NCBI GenBank assembly: GCA_002733105.1
Contig: NVUI01000006.1
Coordinates: 33,999-66,786 of the forward strand
DNA length: 32,788 nt
DNA from: Methylophaga sp.
GTDB lineage: Bacteria > Pseudomonadota > Gammaproteobacteria > Nitrosococcales > Methylophagaceae
Direction of reading: 5' to 3'
This document shows, piece by piece, positions 26,897-32,788 of the stretch (position 1 is its first letter; each line of letters starts with the position of its first letter). A program made the position numbers and the translations under genes. The notes beneath the pieces were generated by a model. It did no database searches and was not told where the DNA came from. It saw nothing but the letters and a program-made list of their open reading frames with translations.

Positions 26897-27511
26897 TTAA
26901 TGGCTAGATCGATATTGTAATACAGATCTTTCAGTAGGATTTATGCGGATATTTAATCCTATCGCTGTGTATTGCCAAATGGTAGTATCAGGGCTTTCTG
27001 GATCTGGTTTTATCTGGTCTGGCTTGCCAAAGCGATGCTCAATTCTTGCTTTGTTGAGCTTAATTGATGGAATATAAGTAAGAGCAGAGATAGGGGTATC
27101 TAATAATGAAGCATGATCCTGTGGATTTAAATCATAACGGTGGGCACCACTTGGTTGTAGCCGAGCCTCTGTTGCGCGTTCTAGCATAAGCTCCACTTGG
27201 CGTTGATCAAGAGACATATTTAAAACAATTTTTGCAGATAAGCCACCTAAATTAATACTTTCAAAAAAGGCTTCTACAGTGGGTGTTTCATTTTCTTGAA
27301 TGAATACTGCTGTTTTACCGTAGGCATGGAGCATTAATTGTGCTTGGCGAAAGGTTGTTGTGCCAAGATGGATACCCAGTACTTTACTGTTCCCATCTCC
27401 CATCACTGTTACCTCCCACGGCATAGCTGCAGGTTCCTGCTTTGAAGGGAGGAGCATTAGCCCCATAATACCGACGAGTGTAAGCAGTAAACCAATAATA
27501 AAATTTCTCAT
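26897..27511 (-). CDS. Membrane-anchored protein of unknown function
   Basis: I do not recognise this 204-residue protein. The ATG at 27511 overlaps the dtd stop in an ATGA arrangement and starts the product immediately before a hydrophobic helix (about 4-22). That helix is followed by a proline-rich linker and a periplasmic domain. The segment VLGIHLGTTTFRQAQ and the later RIEHRFGKPDQI are the most family-like parts; the latter faintly recalls BamE-type domains, without real support. Longer upstream reading into dtd is possible but unlikely. The stop abuts the stop of the convergent GGDEF-EAL gene with no intervening base. Confidence 0.75.
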   Translation of the reverse strand: MRNFIIGLLLTLVGIMGLMLLPSKQEPAAMPWEVTVMGDGNSKVLGIHLGTTTFRQAQLMLHAYGKTAVFIQENETPTVEAFFESINLGGLSAKIVLNMSLDQRQVELMLERATEARLQPSGAHRYDLNPQDHASLLDTPISALTYIPSIKLNKARIEHRFGKPDQIKPDPESPDTTIWQYTAIGLNIRINPTERSVLQYRSSH

Positions 27512-27975
27512 GATTTTTGACCTGGAGGTGTATTGGGTGGAACCTGTAACCAAAAGGTTACGGGACCATCATTAGTGAGAGATACTTGCATATCAGTAGC
27601 AAATATTCCGCTTTGAACCGTGTGATATTGCTGTTTGGCTTGTAAACATAAATACTCAAAGAGTATTCTACCTTGTTCTGGTACCGCAGCAGAGCTAAAA
27701 CTGGGTCTCATTCCTTTTTGGGTATTAGCGACAAGGGTAAATTGAGGAACGAGCAACAATCCTCCATTAATGTCTTGAAGAGAAAGATTCATTTTATCTT
27801 CATTATCGCTAAAAATGCGATAACCTAACAATCGACTAAGCAGTCGATCAGCTTGCCTTTCAGAATCATGATGCTCTATACCAATAAGTACTAATAATCC
27901 TTTGCCTATTTTGGCAACTTGTTTATTTGCAATATCAACATTGGCGCGCTGTACTCGTTGTAACAATCCGATCAT
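27508..27975 (-). CDS. dtd: D-aminoacyl-tRNA deacylase
   Basis: DTD hydrolyses D-aminoacyl-tRNAs and Gly-tRNA-Ala in the cytoplasm. The 155 residues (E. coli 145) include the N-terminal LLQRV.RA pattern, KGMRPSFSSAA, and the Gly-cisPro motif NDGPVTF that recognises the chirality. The usual SQFTL motif reads PQFTL. A short tail after the core adds about ten residues. It overlaps pip upstream and the unknown gene downstream by 4 bases each (ATGA), so the three genes form a coupled operon. Confidence 0.94.
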   Translation of the reverse strand: MIGLLQRVQRANVDIANKQVAKIGKGLLVLIGIEHHDSERQADRLLSRLLGYRIFSDNEDKMNLSLQDINGGLLLVPQFTLVANTQKGMRPSFSSAAVPEQGRILFEYLCLQAKQQYHTVQSGIFATDMQVSLTNDGPVTFWLQVPPNTPPGQKS

Positions 27976-28937
27976 GTCAGTTGTTTGGCAAAATCCTGTG
28001 TAGCAGAAATAAGGGCATGAACCAAAGCGGGTTCACCCGCTGCATGTCCAGCCATTGGAATAATATTTAATTCAGTTTCAGGCCATACTTGATGTAATTC
28101 CCATGATTGTTGCATAGGGCAAACGATATCATAGCGACCATGGATAATTTTAGTAGGAATATGACGAATGAACTCAATATTATCTAAGATAGGGGTGTCA
28201 GCAATAAAACATTCGTTGAGAGCATAATGTAGTTGGATCCGCGAGTGTGCTAAGGGCCCAGGATCTTGGTTGAAATCAGGTTGATGTTCATGATCTCGCA
28301 GCATGACAATGGTGCTTTCCCAAGTTTGCAATGTTTTTGCGGCAGCCATTTGATGTAGCTCATCTGCAGAGGTTAGTTGTTGGTAATATGCTCTGAGTGG
28401 TTCTTTTTGATCTGCTTCTGGCAGATGCCTGACTAATTGTTGCCATGTATCAGGAAATAGTTTGGAGGCTCCTCCTTCGGCATATACCCAGTTAATATCT
28501 TGTTTTCGTCCTAAGAAGATGCCGCGTAGAATCATAGCGAGTACTTTTTCAGGGTGGCGCTGAGCATAAACCAGTCCTAATGTTGCTCCCCATGAACCGC
28601 CAAAAATTATCCATCGATCAATGTTTAATTTTTCACGAATGGCTTCCATATCATTAATAAGATAAGGCGTTGAATTGTGAGTTAATTCCCCATGAGGAAG
28701 AGAGCGGCCGCAACCACGTTGATCAAACAAAATTATGTGATAAAGGTTAGGGTCAAAATAACAACGATGTTGTGGACGACAACCTGAGCCTGGGCCACCA
28801 TGGAGAAAGATGATTGGAATACCATCAGGATTACCACATTGTTCAACATAGACTTGATGGCATTGATTATTTTCCATCAATTCCATCTTAATATGATAAC
28901 TTGCGAAGGGTTCAATATCTGGGTAAAGCAGGGTCAT
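27972..28937 (-). CDS. pip: Prolyl aminopeptidase (proline iminopeptidase)
   Basis: This alpha/beta-hydrolase removes N-terminal proline from peptides. From the ATG at 28937 it has 321 residues, in the family range (about 313-323). Motifs are the oxyanion-hole segment FLHGGPGSGC, DQRGCGRS, the nucleophile elbow GGSWG with Ser115, the acid in HGRYDIVCP and the histidine in GHAAGEP. Upstream in-frame starts (ATG 28949, GTG 28967) are possible, but homologues begin at the LYP.IEP segment and GAG lies 6-9 bases upstream of the chosen ATG. It is the first gene of the pip-dtd-unknown operon, divergent from sucC. Confidence 0.93.
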   Translation of the reverse strand: MTLLYPDIEPFASYHIKMELMENNQCHQVYVEQCGNPDGIPIIFLHGGPGSGCRPQHRCYFDPNLYHIILFDQRGCGRSLPHGELTHNSTPYLINDMEAIREKLNIDRWIIFGGSWGATLGLVYAQRHPEKVLAMILRGIFLGRKQDINWVYAEGGASKLFPDTWQQLVRHLPEADQKEPLRAYYQQLTSADELHQMAAAKTLQTWESTIVMLRDHEHQPDFNQDPGPLAHSRIQLHYALNECFIADTPILDNIEFIRHIPTKIIHGRYDIVCPMQQSWELHQVWPETELNIIPMAGHAAGEPALVHALISATQDFAKQLT

Positions 28938-28989
28938 GATTATTCTCATTGTGCAGTTGTAAGGCACTATATCACGGTAAAAATGGTAA

Positions 28990-29009
28990 TTCTTGCTCTA
29001 TTGCGAGAA
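28990..29009. repeat. Inverted repeat between pip and sucC
   Basis: TTCTTGC (28990-28996), six bases, then GCGAGAA (29003-29009) form a 7-bp stem with one G-U pair. It lies upstream of the sucC -10 element, in the divergent promoter region, and could be an operator. Support is limited to symmetry and position. Confidence 0.25.
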
Positions 29010-29031
29010 AATACTAGATTGATGAGGCGGA

Positions 29032-29037
29032 TATAAT
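29032..29037 (+). promoter_or_regulatory. -10 element of putative sucC promoter
   Basis: TATAAT (29032-29037) lies 40 bases upstream of the sucC ATG; transcription would start near 29044. There is no good -35 hexamer at 16-18 bases, suggesting an activator or a weak promoter. Confidence 0.45.
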
Positions 29038-29077
29038 GTCTCACTGTGAATAATATGATAATGAAGGCAAAGAAAAA

Positions 29078-30250
29078 ATGAACCTGCATGAATTTCAGGC
29101 TAAACAATTATTGACCCGTTATGGTATCCCTACACCACAAGGTCAAGCGGTAACAAGTGGCACACAAGCGAGACAAGTTGCAGAACAATTAGGTGGTCAG
29201 CGATGGGTTGTAAAAGCACAAATACACGCTGGTGGACGAGGTAAAGCCGGAGGCGTAAAAGTTGTTGATGGTCTGGATGATGTCACTAATGTTACATATG
29301 ACTTGTTAGGCCAACAATTAGTCACACATCAAACTACGGCTCAAGGATTGCCTGTTAACCAGGTATTAGTTGAGCAACCCTCAGATATTCAGCGCGAACT
29401 TTACTTGGCTGTATTGGTGGATCGTGTCAGCCAGCAAGTGGTATTTATGATTTCAGCCCAAGGTGGGATGGATATCGAAGCTGTTGCAGCAGAAAATCCA
29501 GACGCTATTTTGAATGTATATGTTGGCCCTGTTGTTGGCTTAAAAGCTTATCAATGTCGGCGTGCGGGGTTTTTTCTGGGCTTAACAGGTAGTGCCTTTA
29601 AACAACTGGAATCAGTGATGCAAGCGTTATATCGTTTGTTCACTGAGAATGACGCTAATTTAATCGAAATTAATCCCTTAGTTGTGACAGGAGAAAATGA
29701 ATTATTAGCAGTAGATGCCAAGATAAATATTGACGATAATGCATTATTTAGACATGCTGAATTGGCTGCCATGTTTGATCCTGCTCAGGAGGATGAAGCT
29801 GAAGTTGTTGCGCAGCAGTATGGTCTTAACTATATCTCATTAGATGGTGAGGTGGCTTGTATGGTAAATGGTGCTGGTCTTGCCATGGCAACAATGGACT
29901 TGATTCAAAAAGAAGGGGGCCGACCAGCCAATTTTTTAGATGTGGGTGGCGGTACAACTGCAGATCGCGTGGCTGAAGCCTTTAAGTTGATTTTGTCAGA
30001 CAGTAATGTAAAGTCAATTTTGGTCAATATTTTTGGTGGTATTGTTCGCTGTGATTTAATTGCTGAAGGCATTATTCAAGCGGCAAAAGAGGTCGATTTA
30101 TCCTTGCCTGTTATTGTTAGGTTAGAAGGTACCAATGCAGAATTGGGACGTGAATTATTGGCTAATAGTGGGATGAATTTACGGGTGGCTCAAAATTTGA
30201 CCGATGCGGCTAGACAAGCAGTGGCATTAGCTCAGGAGGCTGTGAAATGA
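29078..30250 (+). CDS. sucC: Succinyl-CoA ligase (ADP/GDP-forming) subunit beta
   Basis: SucC and SucD interconvert succinyl-CoA and succinate with substrate-level phosphorylation in the TCA cycle. The 390 residues (E. coli 388) show an N-terminal ATP-grasp domain ([31 protein letters not shown]) and the C-terminal CoA-ligase domain with [14 protein letters not shown] and FLDVGGG. The segment [16 protein letters not shown] matches succinyl-CoA rather than malate-CoA ligase. AAGG lies about 10 bases before the ATG. The stop overlaps the sucD start by 4 bases. Confidence 0.95.
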   Translation: MNLHEFQAKQLLTRYGIPTPQGQAVTSGTQARQVAEQLGGQRWVVKAQIHAGGRGKAGGVKVVDGLDDVTNVTYDLLGQQLVTHQTTAQGLPVNQVLVEQPSDIQRELYLAVLVDRVSQQVVFMISAQGGMDIEAVAAENPDAILNVYVGPVVGLKAYQCRRAGFFLGLTGSAFKQLESVMQALYRLFTENDANLIEINPLVVTGENELLAVDAKINIDDNALFRHAELAAMFDPAQEDEAEVVAQQYGLNYISLDGEVACMVNGAGLAMATMDLIQKEGGRPANFLDVGGGTTADRVAEAFKLILSDSNVKSILVNIFGGIVRCDLIAEGIIQAAKEVDLSLPVIVRLEGTNAELGRELLANSGMNLRVAQNLTDAARQAVALAQEAVK

Positions 30251-31116
30251 GTATTTTAGTGAACCGTGATACTCGTGTTATTTGCCAAGGTTTTACCGGT
30301 AAGCAAGGCACCTTCCATTCAGAACAAGCGATTGCTTATGGCACTCAATTCGTGGGGGGGGTAACACCAGGAAAAGGTGGTCAAACACATCTTGATTTGC
30401 CCGTATTTAATACTGTTCATTATGCGGTCGCTGAAACAGGTGCTGATGCAACCATGATTTATGTACCTGCTGCTTTTGCGGCCGATGCTATTTTGGAGGC
30501 TGCTGATGCCGGAATCAAAATAATCGCGTGTATTACGGAAGGTATACCTATCCAAGATATGTTGAAAGTAAAGCATGTATTAAAGAATTCTGATGTTCGC
30601 TTGATTGGACCTAATTGCCCAGGATTGATCACACCTGGAGAGTGCAAAATTGGCATTATGCCGGGTTCGATTCATTTACCTGGCAAGATAGGCATTGTGT
30701 CGCGGTCAGGTACATTAACTTATGAAGCCGTCTACCAAACGACGTTGAATGGTTTAGGTCAAAGTACTTGTGTTGGTATTGGGGGAGATCCCATCCATGG
30801 TATGAATTTTATTGACTGTTTAGCACTATTTGAAGCCGATCCGCAAACCGAAGGCATTGTAATGGTGGGTGAGATAGGTGGGCAGGCTGAAGAGGATGCT
30901 GCGAATTATATTCGTGATCATGTGACTAAGCCTGTTGTGGCTTATATTGCAGGTTTAACGGCACCAGAAGGCAAACGTATGGGGCATGCGGGTGCAATTA
31001 TCAGTGGTGGTCAAGGCACTGCTGAGGCAAAACTGGCAGCATTATCTAATGTCGGTGTGCATATTGCCCGATCGCCTGCAGAGATGGGTGACCGTATGTT
31101 AGAAGCATTAGGATAA
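30247..31116 (+). CDS. sucD: Succinyl-CoA ligase subunit alpha
   Basis: SucD carries the CoA-binding site and the phosphohistidine. The 289 residues (E. coli 289) contain [13 protein letters not shown] near the N-terminus, the Rossmann CoA-binding domain, [17 protein letters not shown] and GHAGAII with the phosphorylated histidine. It is coupled to sucC by an ATGA overlap. No sucAB or sdh genes accompany the pair in the window, and nadE follows 8 bases later. Confidence 0.96.
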   Translation: MSILVNRDTRVICQGFTGKQGTFHSEQAIAYGTQFVGGVTPGKGGQTHLDLPVFNTVHYAVAETGADATMIYVPAAFAADAILEAADAGIKIIACITEGIPIQDMLKVKHVLKNSDVRLIGPNCPGLITPGECKIGIMPGSIHLPGKIGIVSRSGTLTYEAVYQTTLNGLGQSTCVGIGGDPIHGMNFIDCLALFEADPQTEGIVMVGEIGGQAEEDAANYIRDHVTKPVVAYIAGLTAPEGKRMGHAGAIISGGQGTAEAKLAALSNVGVHIARSPAEMGDRMLEALG

Positions 31117-31124
31117 CCCACGAT

Positions 31125-32768
31125 ATGACAAATCAATTTTGTCTAGTGATGGGACAAATTAATCCTATCGTAGGTGATGTGCGAGGTAATGTTAAAAAAA
31201 TTATTAATGCTGCAAACCAGGCACGAGATGAATTTAATGCTGATCTGGTTGTGTTCCCTGAGTTGACCTTAACCGGGTACCCACCAGAAGATTTATTGCT
31301 ACGAGCAGGACTAATAAAGCGTGTTAACAAAGGGTTGAGGAAATTAAAAAATAAAATCAATGGTGTCGGTATATTGGTAGGGCATCCCGAGGGTGTTGTC
31401 GGTGAAGAGTTATATAATGCGGCATCATTAATTGCTGATGGGGAATGCATAGCAACCTATTATAAACAACGATTACCAAACTATAGCGTGTTTGATGAAA
31501 AACGATATTTTGTTGAAGGTAAAGAACCCTGTGTAGTTGATTTTAAAGGTATTAAGTTTGGTATTACCCTTTGTGAAGATATTTGGTTTACTGAACCAGC
31601 TGCACAAGCAGCTGATGCTGGCGCTGAAGTTATTTTAAATCTTAATGCTTCACCTTTTAGGCAAGGAAAATGGCAATTACGTGAAGCGGAAGTAAAGCAG
31701 CGTGTGGCAGAAACTGGTTTGCCAATCGTTTATGTGAATCTTGTCGGTGGGCAAGATGAGTTGGTTTTTGATGGATGCTCTTTTGTGCTTTCTGAGCAAG
31801 GAATAAAAATAGCGCGTGCTCCTGCTTTCGAAGAGGGCCTGTTTCCTATCTTTATTACTCGACAAGTTAATGGTCGGTTGTTATTTAAGGGTGAATTAGC
31901 AGAAAAAAGAACAGAGTTAGCCATGGTTTATCAGGCATTGGTGCAAGGATTACGTGACTATATTGAGAAAAACCATTTTTCTAGTGTTGTTATCGGGTTA
32001 TCGGGTGGCATTGATTCGGCACTCACCTTAACACTGGCGGTTGATGCTATTGGTGCAGATAGAGTAAAGACGGTGATGATGCCATCCCGCTATACAGCAC
32101 AAATGAGTTTAGATGATGCTGAAGAGATGGCTGATAGGTTAAATGTAGCACATTCTGTATTGCCTATTGATGCATTATTTAATCAGTTTTTGGAAAGTTT
32201 ATCTGATGTGTTTGCAGATAAGCCTGCTGATACGACGGAGGAAAATATTCAAGCCCGTTGCCGTGGTATTTTGCTAATGGCAATATCGAATAAAACAGGT
32301 GCAATGGTTTTATCTACCGGTAATAAGAGTGAAATGGCAGTAGGATATTCAACTTTATATGGTGATATGGCAGGCGGTTATTCACCATTAAAAGATGTTT
32401 ATAAGACACTAGTTTACCGTTTAGCCCATTATCGGAATACTGTTTCTGATGTTATTCCAAAACGTATCATCACACGTCCTCCTTCTGCTGAATTGGCTCC
32501 TGATCAACTTGATCAAGATAGTTTGCCACCGTACGAAATTCTTGATGAGCTATTAGAACGTTATATTGCTGAAGATTGGTGCTTTGAGGATATGGTCGCG
32601 ATAGGCTGTGATCCTGAGGTGGTTACAAGAGTCATTAAGATGGTGGATAGTAATGAATACAAACGTCGACAAGCGCCTCCTGGTATTCGTATAACAGGGC
32701 GTTCATTTGGCCGTGATAGGCGTTATCCAATCACTTCTGGTTATGCTGTTAATTCTAAAATGGATTAG
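31125..32768 (+). CDS. nadE: Glutamine-dependent NAD+ synthetase
   Basis: This two-domain enzyme makes NAD+ from deamido-NAD, ATP and glutamine. The 547 residues have an N-terminal nitrilase-type glutaminase domain with a Glu46, Lys114, Cys150 triad (in PELTLTGYPPED, YYKQRLPNY and TLCEDIW). A C-terminal ATP-pyrophosphatase synthetase domain follows with the P-loop SGGIDS at 293-298 and STGNKSEMAVGYSTLYGD. It uses glutamine rather than ammonia, unlike short NadE proteins. It belongs to the sucCD operon by spacing. GGAG at 32778-32781, just before the window edge, may serve a following gene. Confidence 0.96.
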   Translation: MTNQFCLVMGQINPIVGDVRGNVKKIINAANQARDEFNADLVVFPELTLTGYPPEDLLLRAGLIKRVNKGLRKLKNKINGVGILVGHPEGVVGEELYNAASLIADGECIATYYKQRLPNYSVFDEKRYFVEGKEPCVVDFKGIKFGITLCEDIWFTEPAAQAADAGAEVILNLNASPFRQGKWQLREAEVKQRVAETGLPIVYVNLVGGQDELVFDGCSFVLSEQGIKIARAPAFEEGLFPIFITRQVNGRLLFKGELAEKRTELAMVYQALVQGLRDYIEKNHFSSVVIGLSGGIDSALTLTLAVDAIGADRVKTVMMPSRYTAQMSLDDAEEMADRLNVAHSVLPIDALFNQFLESLSDVFADKPADTTEENIQARCRGILLMAISNKTGAMVLSTGNKSEMAVGYSTLYGDMAGGYSPLKDVYKTLVYRLAHYRNTVSDVIPKRIITRPPSAELAPDQLDQDSLPPYEILDELLERYIAEDWCFEDMVAIGCDPEVVTRVIKMVDSNEYKRRQAPPGIRITGRSFGRDRRYPITSGYAVNSKMD

Positions 32769-32788
32769 GTAGAGCACGGAGAAAGTAG

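Noticed and set aside
29078-31116. Malate-CoA ligase (mtkAB) as an alternative to sucCD
   Set aside because: The segment [12 protein letters not shown] matches succinyl-CoA ligase, and no serine-cycle genes are nearby.
1-32788. Mobile elements, phage genes, CRISPR arrays, rRNA or tRNA genes
   Set aside because: No transposase or integrase ORF, spaced direct repeats or tRNA-like cloverleaf was seen. Gene order is densely core-like throughout.

Overview
This 32.8 kb window is ordinary-density chromosome from a low-GC (by eye roughly 40%) gammaproteobacterium. Support comes from the block hisC-tyrA-aroA-cmk-rpsA-ihfB, the two-cluster cbb3 oxidase system (ccoNOQP then ccoG-fixH-ccoI-ccoS), a DUF3579 protein and sucCD-nadE. 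The genus cannot be fixed from the sequence; free-living aerobic or microaerobic gammaproteobacteria of Thiotrichales or Methylococcales type would fit. I see no phage, IS element, CRISPR array, rRNA or tRNA.

Layout: 1-3800 holds the end of an unknown gene, prfC (release factor 3), a convergent orphan GspF-like membrane protein, a CBS-domain protein and a DUF3579 protein. 3970-11185 is a tightly overlapping operon: ileS and lspA (isoleucyl-tRNA synthetase and lipoprotein signal peptidase), then hisC, tyrA, aroA and cmk. A terminator separates it from rpsA, followed by ihfB and a Mth938-like protein.

13755-22353 is the respiratory region. A 379-base regulatory gap with an FNR/ANR-like palindrome leads into ccoN-ccoO-ccoQ-ccoP, a previously easy-to-miss 40-residue membrane ORF, and a strong terminator. 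The assembly genes ccoG, fixH, ccoI and ccoS follow.

The most interesting part is 22346-26896. A periplasmic substrate-binding protein whose start overlaps the ccoS stop is followed by a 1120-residue receptor with a large helical periplasmic region, HAMP, two PAS-like regions, GGDEF and EAL. There are no ABC permease or ATPase genes. This looks like a binding-protein-coupled c-di-GMP receptor (compare TorT/TorS or LuxP/LuxQ) tied to cbb3 assembly.

26897-28937 is a minus-strand operon (pip, dtd, a membrane-anchored unknown). 29078-32768 is a plus-strand operon sucC-sucD-nadE. Much of the gene set is core metabolism. The novelty candidates are the binding-protein/GGDEF-EAL pair, the small ORF after ccoP, an acidic insertion in CcoP and the rearranged aromatic operon.
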